Below, one piece after another: positions 1 to 7,560 of a DNA stretch of 64,000 nt (position 1 is the first letter of the stretch; every line of letters starts with the position of its first letter). The DNA lies in assembly GCF_010499245.1 (NCBI RefSeq), contig NZ_JAAGOW010000001.1:1984001-2048000 (forward strand), written 5' to 3'. This stretch comes from Variovorax sp. WS11. Lineage in GTDB: Bacteria; Pseudomonadota; Gammaproteobacteria; Burkholderiales; Burkholderiaceae_C. The notes under the pieces were generated by a model. It saw nothing but the letters and a program-made list of their open reading frames with translations. It ran no database searches and was not told the origin of the DNA. The translations under genes were made by a program, and so were the position numbers.

Positions 1-74
1 GCATGCCCCTGGCCGCTGCCGGCGACATCCACCAGGCCGCGCAGGCCGCCGTGAATCGGGGGACGCTGTCATGA
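1..74 (+). CDS. C-terminal end of an unidentified protein (cut by window edge)
   Basis: An open frame enters from the left edge and closes with TGA at 72-74. The visible tail is about 23 residues, Ala-rich, ending in NRGTLS. The stop overlaps the ATG of the next ORF as ATGA, the usual arrangement of translationally coupled genes, and this is the main reason to think it is real. Too little is present to assign a family. Confidence 0.45.
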   Translation, partial: MPLAAAGDIHQAAQAAVNRGTLS

Positions 75-424
75 GGGGCGGCGAGCTGCATCGGCCGGCC
101 TTTGCGCTCGGCCCGGCGGTGGAAGAGCTGCCCGATGGGGACCGGCTCCTGGAGGCCGCGCTGCCCTGGATCGCGGGCTTGTGCTTCATCGCTGCGATCC
201 TGGTTGCGAGCTGGGACGGGGCCCGCTGCGAGGCCCGCGAGCAGGCCGAGAGGAGCGCGGCGGCCGGTACGCTGGCGCCGATCTTGGCAAGCGGGCGGGC
301 TGCGGCGGCGCCAGAGGGCATACGCTCCAGCGCGAAGCCGTCCGCGACCGTGCGCGCGCGCACGGTCGATGCAGAGCTGGGCACAGCCGGCTGCACACGC
401 AGCTCTCATCTCGCCGAAGGATGA
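71..424 (+). CDS. Small single-pass membrane protein, unknown function
   Basis: A 117-residue ORF starting in an ATGA overlap with the upstream stop. Residues about 31-48 (LPWIAGLCFIAAILVASW) form one hydrophobic segment followed by a charged stretch, so a small inner-membrane protein is plausible. The C-terminal half is low-complexity Ala/Arg-rich and could be frame noise in this GC-rich DNA. I recognise no family. Support rests on the overlapping start and the membrane segment only. Confidence 0.4.
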   Translation: MRGGELHRPAFALGPAVEELPDGDRLLEAALPWIAGLCFIAAILVASWDGARCEAREQAERSAAAGTLAPILASGRAAAAPEGIRSSAKPSATVRARTVDAELGTAGCTRSSHLAEG

Positions 425-479
425 CGCACGAGGCGGGCCGGCGTAGCTTCGCGTCGTCCCCAACCTCTAGGAGCGCGTG

Positions 480-1532
480 ATGGCAACGTTTGGTGAAGCA
501 CTCGAAGCACTCGAGGAATTTCGAGCCGAGTTGGTTCAATCGCAGATGAGCGTAGCGGTTCCCGGTGCCCAGGCGATGGCATTCCGTGCCCAGGCCGGCG
601 AAGCAAGCGCCGATCCCTTGACCCATGTGCATGCGACCGGCGTGGGCATTCGAGGCGACGGCGAATTCGTCGTCAAGGTCTATATGTTCGACGTCCCCTC
701 CGTTCAATCGGCCGCCTCCGTGCCGGTACTCAGCAAGCCGATGCAGGGCGTGAGCGTCGATGTCGAGCATCTGCCGATCCAGGTCGCGTTCGATCGCGCC
801 GCGGCCCGCAAGAGCGTGGCCGCCGCCATCGCGAACCCCGCGCAGCACCAGGCGCGTCATCGGCCGGTGCCGGCCGGGGTCGAGATCGGGCCGCTGGGCG
901 GCAAATTCGTCGGCACCCTCGGCTGCTTCGTGCGCGGCGGCGACGGCGCGGGCCCGCTGTTCATCCTGAGCAACAACCATGTGCTCGCCAATGTCAATCG
1001 CTTCCCGATTGGCACCCCGTTCACGCAGCCTTTCTCGGCTGGTGCAGCGGACACGATCGCGACGCTCAGTTCGTTCGAGCCAATCCTGTTCCCGGCGCCC
1101 GGGTCGCAGCCACGCAACGTGATCGATGCAGCAATCGCCGTCGTGACCGAGCCGAAGAAGGTCAAGACAGGCAGCATGCTCAACATCAAGAAGTACACGC
1201 CGCACCTGCTGGCGCCGCGGCCCGGCATGGTCGTGACCAAGGCGGGCCGCACCACCGGCGTCACGGGCGGCATGATCCGTGCGATACGCGTGCGCGGAGT
1301 CCAGGTGAACTACGGCACGCAGCAGGCCCCGATCATCGCCACCTTCGACAACGCGATCACCATCACAGGCAATGGTGGTCTGCCGTTCAGCAACCCCGGC
1401 GATTCGGGTTCGGTGATCCTGGACCAAGCCTCGGGCCGTCCGGTGGCGCTGCTGTTTGCCGGCGATGGCGTTACCACCACCGCCTGCGATGTCTCCGTGG
1501 CCTGCGCACGCTTCAACGTGCACCCTGTCTAA
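480..1532 (+). CDS. Trypsin-fold serine peptidase-like protein
   Basis: A 350-residue protein with the three marks of a chymotrypsin-fold peptidase in order: His in LSNNHVLA (about residue 165), Asp in the IDAAIAVV strand (about 219), and Ser in NPGDSGSVIL (about 306). No signal peptide is visible, so a cytoplasmic location is likely. The N-terminal 130 residues match no domain I know and may be a substrate-binding or assembly region. The ATG at 480 is preferred over the GTG at 477 because AGGAG lies at 469-473, six bases upstream. It resembles stand-alone peptidases of the Nal1/trypsin-like type; substrate unknown. It is followed by a small ORF on the same strand that may be a partner. Confidence 0.75.
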   Translation: MATFGEALEALEEFRAELVQSQMSVAVPGAQAMAFRAQAGEASADPLTHVHATGVGIRGDGEFVVKVYMFDVPSVQSAASVPVLSKPMQGVSVDVEHLPIQVAFDRAAARKSVAAAIANPAQHQARHRPVPAGVEIGPLGGKFVGTLGCFVRGGDGAGPLFILSNNHVLANVNRFPIGTPFTQPFSAGAADTIATLSSFEPILFPAPGSQPRNVIDAAIAVVTEPKKVKTGSMLNIKKYTPHLLAPRPGMVVTKAGRTTGVTGGMIRAIRVRGVQVNYGTQQAPIIATFDNAITITGNGGLPFSNPGDSGSVILDQASGRPVALLFAGDGVTTTACDVSVACARFNVHPV

Positions 1533-1596
1533 GCGCACGCGGTCACGAGCCCGCCGACCAGCGCGTAAGATCCTTGGCTAAGCCTAGGATCGATCC

Positions 1597-1899
1597 ATGA
1601 AGCCCGCCCGCCTACATCGCCCGGGGGAGCCCCGCACTCCGGAGCCTCCCGAGCGCCTCATGACCGTCGCCGAAACCATCAACGACCCGCAGGTCACGCA
1701 AGCCGGGATCACCACCACTACCGATGGTCGCTGGGCGGTCTACGTGACCGTGCCGGCAGACGCGACGGTGCCGATCGAGAGCGTCGAGAAGCAAGCCCTG
1801 GGATTCCCGGTCGTCTACGAGGCGGAGCTGCCGACGCCCGTGCGGGCCGGCCCCGCCTACCCCGGTCGCAGGGGCGGACAGGGACGAGGCGCGCGTTAG
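1597..1899 (+). CDS. Small hypothetical protein downstream of the peptidase
   Basis: A 100-residue ORF; an internal ATG at 1660 would give 79 residues and begins the part that looks most protein-like (MTVAETINDPQVTQAGITTT onwards, with a regular beta-strand pattern). Neither start has a good Shine-Dalgarno. The stop at 1897-1899 directly abuts the stop of the convergent bamA gene. An imperfect inverted repeat, ATCCTTGGCT / AGCCTAGGAT, lies at about 1571-1591 just before it. No family recognised; cotranscription with the peptidase is inferred from strand and a 64-bp gap. Confidence 0.4.
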   Translation: MKPARLHRPGEPRTPEPPERLMTVAETINDPQVTQAGITTTTDGRWAVYVTVPADATVPIESVEKQALGFPVVYEAELPTPVRAGPAYPGRRGGQGRGAR

Positions 1900-4317
1900 T
1901 CAGAACGACGTCCCGATCTGGAACTGCACCCGCTGGATCCGGTCCGCGGCGATGCCGTTGGCGTCGTCCTGCTTCTGGTAGGTGATCGGAATCGCATAGG
2001 CCAGGCGCAGCGGCCCGAGCGGCGAGATCCAGCTGATCCCGATGCCCGCCGACGTGCGAATCCTGTTCTGCGCGCGCCACTGCGCATCCGTCAAGCCGCT
2101 CGTGCGTTCGGCGAACACGTTGCCCGCATCGAAGAAACCGTAGAGCCGCAGCGTCTTGTCGTTGCCGGCGCCGGGGAATGGCGTGCTGAACTCCATGTTG
2201 AAGATGGCCTTGCGCGTACCGCCGAGCGCGCCCGCCGTGACCGCGTCGCGCGGCCCCAGGGAGTTCTGCTCGAAGCCGCGGATCGAACCCAGCCCGCCCG
2301 CATAGAAGTTCTTGAAGATCGGAAAGCTCGTGTCGCCCAGCGCCCGGGCGTAGCCCAGCTGGCCGTTGATCGCCAGCGTGTACTGCTTCGACAGGGGGAA
2401 GTACTGCTGGTACTGGTAGCCGCTCTTCATGTAGCGCAAGTCCTTGCCCACGCCCAGCTCGACGTTTGCGCTCTGCAGCCGCCCGCGCGTCGGCACCAGC
2501 GCGCTGTCGCGATCGTCGCGCGACCAGCCGATGGTGAAGGGCACGGCGAAGCGGCTGTTGTTAGCGCAGGTGACGCTCGGCGCCGTGCCCGTGCACTCGA
2601 AGTAGTCGAGGTAGGCCTGCGGCGTGGCCGTGTAGACATAGCTGCCGTTCACCAGCGTGTAGCTGCCGTTGCTGCCCGGCGTGAAGACATAGCGCTCCAG
2701 CCCCGCGCCGAAATACACCGTGTCCAGCTCGCCGAAGGGCACGCCGAACTTGACCGATCCGCCCTCGCTGACCAGCTTGTAGTTGCCGTCGGCCTCGTAG
2801 TAGGGGCGCGTCACGGTGTGGAAGACGTTCAGCGTGCGGGAGATGCCGTCCTTCGTGAAGTAGGGGTCCGTCGCCGTGAGGGAGATGGTCTTGTTGTAGG
2901 AACTGGTGTTGATCTGCAGCCCGAGGTAGTTGCCGGAGCCGAACACGTTTTCCTGCGTGATGCCGAAGCTCAGCGAAATCTTGTCGGTGCTCGAGTAGCC
3001 CGCGCCGAGCTGGAGGCTGCCGGTGGGCTTCTCCGTCACATTGATCGCGAGGTCCACCTGGTCCGGCGAGCCCGGCACTTCCTGCGTCTCCACGTTCACG
3101 TCGGTGAAGAAGCCCAGCCGGTCCACCCGGTCGCGCGACAGCTTGATCTTGTCGCCGTCGTACCACGAGGCCTCGTACTGGCGGAACTCGCGCCGGATCA
3201 CCTCGTCGCGCGTCTTGTTGTTGCCCCCGACCGCCACCCGCCGCACGTACACCCGCCGCGAGGGCTCCGCCTTCAGGGTCAGCGCGACGCGGTTGTTCAC
3301 CCGGTCGATCTCCGGCTCGGCCTGCACCCGCGCGAACGCATAGCCGAAGGTGCCGAAGTAGTCGGTGAAGGCCTTGGTGGTCTCGGTGACCTGCTCGCCG
3401 TTGTAGGGCTCGCCCGGACGGATGGTCACCAGCGACTTGAACTCGTCGTCGCGCCCCAGGTAGTTGCCCTCCAGCTTGACGCCGGAAACGACGAACTTCT
3501 CGCCCTCGGTGAGGTTCACCGTGATGCTCAGGTCCTGGCGGTCCGGGGAGATGGCCACCTGGGTGGAGTCGATGCGGAACTCCAGGTAGCCGCGGGTGAT
3601 GTAGTAGGAGCGCAGGGTCTCCAGGTCGGCGTTGAGCTTGGCGCGCGAGTACTGGTTGCTCTTGGTGTACCAGCTCATCCAGCCGCCGGAGTCCTGGTCG
3701 AACAGATCGAGCAGGGTGCCCTCGCTGAAGGCCTTGTTGCCCACGATGTGGACCTCGCGGATGCGCGCGGCGTCGCCCTCGGTGACGGTGAAGGTGAGGT
3801 TGACGCGGTTGCGCTCGATGGGGGTGACGGTGGTCACCACCTGGGCGTTGTAGAGGCTGCGGCTGATGTACTGGCGCTTGAGCTCCTGCTCGGCGCGGTC
3901 GGCCAGGGCCTTGTCGTAGGGGCGGCCGTCGGCCAGGCCCACTTCGCGCAGGGCCTTCTGCAGGGCTGCCTTGTCGAATTCCTTGGTGCCGACGAAGTCG
4001 ACGTCGGCGATGGTGGGACGCTCCTCGATGATGACCACCAGGACGTTGCCGCTGACGTCGATGCGCACGTCCTTGAACAGGCCCAGGTCGAACAGGGCGC
4101 GGATGGCGGCGGAGCCGCGCTCGTCGTTGTAGGTGTCGCCTACACGAAAGGGCAGCGAGGCGAAGATGGTGCCGGGCTCGATGCGCTGCAGGCCTTCGAC
4201 TCGGATGTCGCGCACCGTGAAGGGCTCGATGGCCCAGGCGGCGGGGATGGCCGTGCCCAGCACGGCGGCCAGCGCCACGGCCGCGAGGCCGGGCGCGATG
4301 CGGGATCGCTCATTCAT
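1900..4317 (-). CDS. bamA: BamA-family outer-membrane assembly protein
   Basis: An 805-residue protein, close to the roughly 810 of E. coli BamA. An N-terminal signal peptide ends near AAWA, followed by five POTRA repeats (about 25-425; typical segments include VKLEGNYLG and VAVGGNNKTRDEV) and a 16-strand barrel. The conserved loop-6 RGF motif is present as GSIRGFEQNSLGPRD, and the chain ends in Phe, the usual beta-signal residue. Its role is folding outer-membrane proteins together with BamB-E. The longer open frame upstream of 4317 lacks protein character, and the ATG at 4317 gives a proper signal peptide. Unusually, it is not flanked by rseP, skp or lpxD, the standard bamA neighbours, so it may be a second paralogue. 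It ends abutting the stop of the convergent small ORF. Confidence 0.93.
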   Translation of the reverse strand: MNERSRIAPGLAAVALAAVLGTAIPAAWAIEPFTVRDIRVEGLQRIEPGTIFASLPFRVGDTYNDERGSAAIRALFDLGLFKDVRIDVSGNVLVVIIEERPTIADVDFVGTKEFDKAALQKALREVGLADGRPYDKALADRAEQELKRQYISRSLYNAQVVTTVTPIERNRVNLTFTVTEGDAARIREVHIVGNKAFSEGTLLDLFDQDSGGWMSWYTKSNQYSRAKLNADLETLRSYYITRGYLEFRIDSTQVAISPDRQDLSITVNLTEGEKFVVSGVKLEGNYLGRDDEFKSLVTIRPGEPYNGEQVTETTKAFTDYFGTFGYAFARVQAEPEIDRVNNRVALTLKAEPSRRVYVRRVAVGGNNKTRDEVIRREFRQYEASWYDGDKIKLSRDRVDRLGFFTDVNVETQEVPGSPDQVDLAINVTEKPTGSLQLGAGYSSTDKISLSFGITQENVFGSGNYLGLQINTSSYNKTISLTATDPYFTKDGISRTLNVFHTVTRPYYEADGNYKLVSEGGSVKFGVPFGELDTVYFGAGLERYVFTPGSNGSYTLVNGSYVYTATPQAYLDYFECTGTAPSVTCANNSRFAVPFTIGWSRDDRDSALVPTRGRLQSANVELGVGKDLRYMKSGYQYQQYFPLSKQYTLAINGQLGYARALGDTSFPIFKNFYAGGLGSIRGFEQNSLGPRDAVTAGALGGTRKAIFNMEFSTPFPGAGNDKTLRLYGFFDAGNVFAERTSGLTDAQWRAQNRIRTSAGIGISWISPLGPLRLAYAIPITYQKQDDANGIAADRIQRVQFQIGTSF

Positions 4318-4405
4318 GGCCGCGATGGTCGGCCGCAACTTCGGAGGAAATGTGAGCGCCCGCGGCTCCATCATTTCTACCAATTCGCTCGCGATCATCC
4401 AGGGC

Positions 4406-4714
4406 ATGAGGACTCTGCTCGATCCCATGGGCCTACCCGTCGACCCCGCGCCGCGCGCGAACGCAGTGCCGCGCCCGCGCAGGGCCCGCCTCGGCAGCGT
4501 CGGCGCCATCGTCGCCCTGCTGGTGCTTCCGCCGGCCGTGCTCGGCCTGCTGTTCTTCGGCGAGCCGGAGGGGGACCGCGGCGCCCGCGACGGCTTCGAG
4601 CAGGGGCTGATGGTGGCCAGCGTGCTCCTCGTCCTGGTGGCGCATGCGTGGACGCTGGTCGATCTCTTGCGCGAGCGTCGCGCGCGCCGGCGCCAGGGCG
4701 CCGAGCAGCGCTGA
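4406..4714 (+). CDS. Small two-pass membrane protein
   Basis: A 102-residue ORF divergent from bamA. It has two hydrophobic segments, about 30-52 (VGAIVALLVLPPAVLGLLFF) and 70-90 (LMVASVLLVLVAHAWTLVDL), then a basic C-terminus, which suits an inner-membrane protein with a cytoplasmic tail. No family recognised. ATG 4406 has a weak AGG upstream; ATG 4427 is an alternative. Confidence 0.55.
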   Translation: MRTLLDPMGLPVDPAPRANAVPRPRRARLGSVGAIVALLVLPPAVLGLLFFGEPEGDRGARDGFEQGLMVASVLLVLVAHAWTLVDLLRERRARRRQGAEQR

Positions 4715-4850
4715 GCCGCTGCCATCCGTCGCGAGCACCCGGCCGTCCGCTCTGTCTTCCTCCGCGCTTCATCTCGCACATGGCATCGCCGCTCGCCGGG
4801 GCGCGCAAGTGCGTGTCGCAGAATGCGGCCTTGCGCCGACCGCCCCTCCC

Positions 4851-6410
4851 ATGCCACGCCTGACGCTCACCCGAAAAATCTTCTTCGCCCTGGCCGCGCT
4901 CCTGGTCGCGCTGCTGCTGATCTGGGCGGGCTTCTCGATCTTCGCGCTGCAGCGCGGCCTCGGCCCCTACCTGGCGGAGATCGAGATCCGGCGCATGGAG
5001 TGGCTGACGAAGCTGCTGCAGGAGCACTACGCGGGCAACGGCAACTGGGACAAGCTGCGCAACAGCGAGGAGACCTGGCGCCGGCTGCAGATGGGCGATG
5101 CCGGCCTGCCCCGCACCGAGGGACAGGACGCGGAGGACGCGCGCCTGCCGCCCTGGTATGCCCGAGGGCCTCGCCCCGAGCCGCCGCCCGGCGACGGCGC
5201 CGATCCGCCACCGATGGTGGAACTGCTGCCCCCCCGGCGCAACCTGGCGCCTCCGCCGCCCTGGATGTTCCCTGGCGGCCTGCGGGAGGTGGCCAACTCG
5301 ATGTTCCGGCGGCTTGGCGTGATCGACGCCCACGGCAAGCGCGTCGTCGGCGCCACCGTCGACCCGGCCTCGGCCGCCCATCTGCCGATCAAGCGCGGGA
5401 ACATCGAGATCGGCCAGCTGGTTCTGGCGCCGATGGAGGGCCTCGACAGCGAGGCCGATCGTGCCTTCGTCGCCCGCCAGTCGGGCTTCATCGCGCTGAC
5501 GGGCGTGGTGGGCCTGGCCCTGGCCCTGTTGCTCTCGTGGCTGCTGGCGCGGCGCTGGCTCAGCCCCATCGACGCGCTCACGCAAGGGGCGCAGGACGTG
5601 GCGCGCGGAAAGCTCGGCACCCGCGTGCAGGTGCAGGGCTCGGACGAACTGGCCCTGCTCGGCCGCACCTTCAACGACATGGCCGAGCGCCTGGATACGG
5701 TCGAAGCCTCGCGCCGCGCCTGGCTGGCCGACGTGGCGCACGAGCTGCGCACCCCGCTGGCGGCCATGCGCGCGGAGATCGAGGCGTTGCAGGACGGCGT
5801 GCGCAGCTTCGACGACCGCACTGCGCTGCGGCTGCATCGCCAGGTCATGCGGCTCAACCAGCTGGTCGAGGACCTGCGCAGCAGCATGCGCGAGCCGCAG
5901 GCCGAATCGATCACCCGCGCGCCCGTGTTCCCGCTCGCGCTGCTGAAGGAGGCCCTGGCCGCGACGCGCGATCGCTTCGTGCAGCGCCGCATCGCGGTGG
6001 AGGTGGCGCAGGTCGATGCCCTGGCCGCACAATCACAGCCGATGGTCGAAGGCGACGCCCAGCGCCTGCACCAGGTGTTCATGAACCTGCTCGACAACAC
6101 CCTTTCCTACACCGACGAGGACGGCATGCTGCGCATCGGCGCCACGGTCGAAGGCAGCGCCGGCGCGCAGCGTCTGGTGCTGCGCTTCGACGACAGCGCC
6201 CCGGGCGTCGCGCCCGACGAGCTGCCGCTGGTCTTCGAGCGCCTGTTCCGCGCCGAAGGCTCGCGCAGCCGCGCACTCGGCGGCTCGGGCCTGGGCCTGT
6301 CGATCTGCCGGACCATGGTCGAGGCGCACGGCGGCGAGATCGATGCCTCGGCCTCGCCGTTGGGCGGCCTGCGGATCACGTTCTGGCTTCCCCTGGAGAC
6401 CAGTCAGTGA
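4851..6410 (+). CDS. baeS: BaeS-type sensor histidine kinase
   Basis: A 519-residue membrane kinase. First TM helix at about 9-31, then a periplasmic sensor region of roughly 170 residues that is very Pro-rich, second TM at about 212-235, HAMP, HisKA with the phospho-acceptor His in DVAHELRTP (about 296), and HATPase with N-box NLLDNTL. The ATP-binding loop reads DSAPGV, the BaeS form, and SGLGLSICR follows. The stop overlaps the GTG start of baeR, so the pair is translationally coupled. BaeSR systems sense envelope stress and control efflux pumps in E. coli; the target here is unknown. The ATG at 4851 immediately precedes the first TM helix. Confidence 0.9.
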   Translation: MPRLTLTRKIFFALAALLVALLLIWAGFSIFALQRGLGPYLAEIEIRRMEWLTKLLQEHYAGNGNWDKLRNSEETWRRLQMGDAGLPRTEGQDAEDARLPPWYARGPRPEPPPGDGADPPPMVELLPPRRNLAPPPPWMFPGGLREVANSMFRRLGVIDAHGKRVVGATVDPASAAHLPIKRGNIEIGQLVLAPMEGLDSEADRAFVARQSGFIALTGVVGLALALLLSWLLARRWLSPIDALTQGAQDVARGKLGTRVQVQGSDELALLGRTFNDMAERLDTVEASRRAWLADVAHELRTPLAAMRAEIEALQDGVRSFDDRTALRLHRQVMRLNQLVEDLRSSMREPQAESITRAPVFPLALLKEALAATRDRFVQRRIAVEVAQVDALAAQSQPMVEGDAQRLHQVFMNLLDNTLSYTDEDGMLRIGATVEGSAGAQRLVLRFDDSAPGVAPDELPLVFERLFRAEGSRSRALGGSGLGLSICRTMVEAHGGEIDASASPLGGLRITFWLPLETSQ

Positions 6411-7090
6411 GCCGCATTCTGATCGTCGAGGACGAAGCCGACATCGCCTCGGTGCTGCAGGACTACCTGCGCCATGCCGGCCACGAGACCGAGCATGTGG
6501 CCGACGGCCGCACGGCGCTGGCGCGCATGCTGGAGGCGCCGCCCGACCTGAGCCTGCTCGACATCATGCTGCCCGGGCTGGACGGCCTGAGCGTGCTGCG
6601 GCAGGCCCGCGTGCACACCCACCACCCGATCATCATGCTCACCGCGCGGATCGAGGAGGTCGACCGCCTGCTGGGCCTGGAGCTGGGCGCCGACGACTAT
6701 GTGTGCAAGCCCTTCTCGCCGCGCGAGGTGGTGGCCCGCGTGCGCGCCGTGCTGCGGCGCGCGGAGGGCCTGGCAGCGGCCGCCGGCAAGGCCGAGGGCC
6801 CGGTGGTGCTGGACGAGGCGCACTGGCGCGCGACGCTCGGCGGCGTCCCGCTGAACCTGACGCGGCGCGAGTTCCGGCTGCTGCAGGCGATGTCGCGGCA
6901 CCCGGGACGCATCTTCTCGCGCGCCCGGCTGCTGGAGCTGGCCTACGACGACGATGCCGACGTCTCCGAACGCGCGGTGGACAGCCACATCAAGAACCTG
7001 CGGCGCAAGCTGTCCGCGGCCGATCCCTCGCACGACTGGATTCGTTCCGTCTACGGCGTGGGCTTCGCCTTCGAAACGCCGCTCGACTGA
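6407..7090 (+). CDS. baeR: BaeR-type OmpR-family response regulator
   Basis: A 227-residue regulator that starts at GTG inside the baeS stop (GTGA overlap). The receiver domain has the acidic pair EDE at the N-terminus, phospho-acceptor Asp in LLDIMLPG (about 52), and Lys in VCKPFSP. The C-terminal winged helix carries TRREFRLL and the recognition-helix region AVDSHIKNLRRKL, with the wing YGVGFAFE. It is expected to be phosphorylated by the upstream kinase and to bind direct repeats. A 9-bp hairpin and a broken lipoprotein gene follow; the lipoprotein may once have been a target or partner. Confidence 0.92.
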   Translation: MSRILIVEDEADIASVLQDYLRHAGHETEHVADGRTALARMLEAPPDLSLLDIMLPGLDGLSVLRQARVHTHHPIIMLTARIEEVDRLLGLELGADDYVCKPFSPREVVARVRAVLRRAEGLAAAAGKAEGPVVLDEAHWRATLGGVPLNLTRREFRLLQAMSRHPGRIFSRARLLELAYDDDADVSERAVDSHIKNLRRKLSAADPSHDWIRSVYGVGFAFETPLD

Positions 7091-7119
7091 GCGGCGCGCG
7101 CCTCCCAGCTTTCTCCCAA

Positions 7120-7142
7120 GTCGGCCCACACACTGGGCCGAC
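7120..7142 (+). terminator. Hairpin after baeR, possible terminator
   Basis: GTCGGCCCA and TGGGCCGAC form a perfect 9-bp stem around the loop CACAC, 30 bases after the baeR stop. There is no run of T after it, so intrinsic termination is only possible, not shown. Confidence 0.4.
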
Positions 7143-7162
7143 CTGATTCGGAGGACGCCCCC

Positions 7163-7467
7163 ATGAGAACGATCCCCTGCCCTGGCCTCCCTCGCACTGG
7201 CAGCCGGCCTGAGCGGCTGCATCATGCTGCTCCCCGCTGCCGCCCCACGGGCCGCCCCCGCCCCAAGCGATGTGGCCCCGGCCCCGGCGGGCGATGCCGC
7301 CCGTGGCGTACCGCGCGGTCCGCCGCCCGAGGCCCTTCGAGCTCTGCGCCGGCAAAGCCTGAAGGCGCGCGCTCGAGATGCCGGGGCGGCGCGGCGACAT
7401 GCTCGCCGGCACCTGCGAGCGCGGCCCCGACGGCCGGCTGGTGCCGCGGCCCGATGGCGCGCACTGA
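7163..7467 (+). pseudogene. Frameshifted small lipoprotein gene
   Basis: The ATG at 7163 follows a GGAGG sequence, but the frame is broken almost at once. Removing one C from the CCCC run at 7174-7177 restores MRTIPALASLALAAGLSGC, a lipoprotein signal with the lipobox LSGC. A second extra C at 7333-7335 separates this part from FELCAGKA, and an in-frame TGA (or compensating indels) precedes the tail EMPGRRGDMLAGTCERGPDG, which ends at TGA 7465-7467. The pieces in order look like a small Cys-containing secreted or lipid-anchored protein common in Burkholderiales. Either the gene is dead or the C-runs contain sequencing errors. Confidence 0.7.
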
Positions 7468-7560
7468 GGTCGCGCTCCTCGGGCGCCGGCGAGTGGAACC
7501 CTCGGCACAAATGCGTTACCAAGAACGGCCGGTGTGCTTGCCGGAGACAACACGAGGAGC

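Noticed and set aside
2818..4863. A 681-codon open frame on the plus strand
   Set aside because: It lies opposite bamA and mirrors its codons; composition is Val/Leu/Gly/Ala/Asp-rich without domains. It is a shadow of high GC content.
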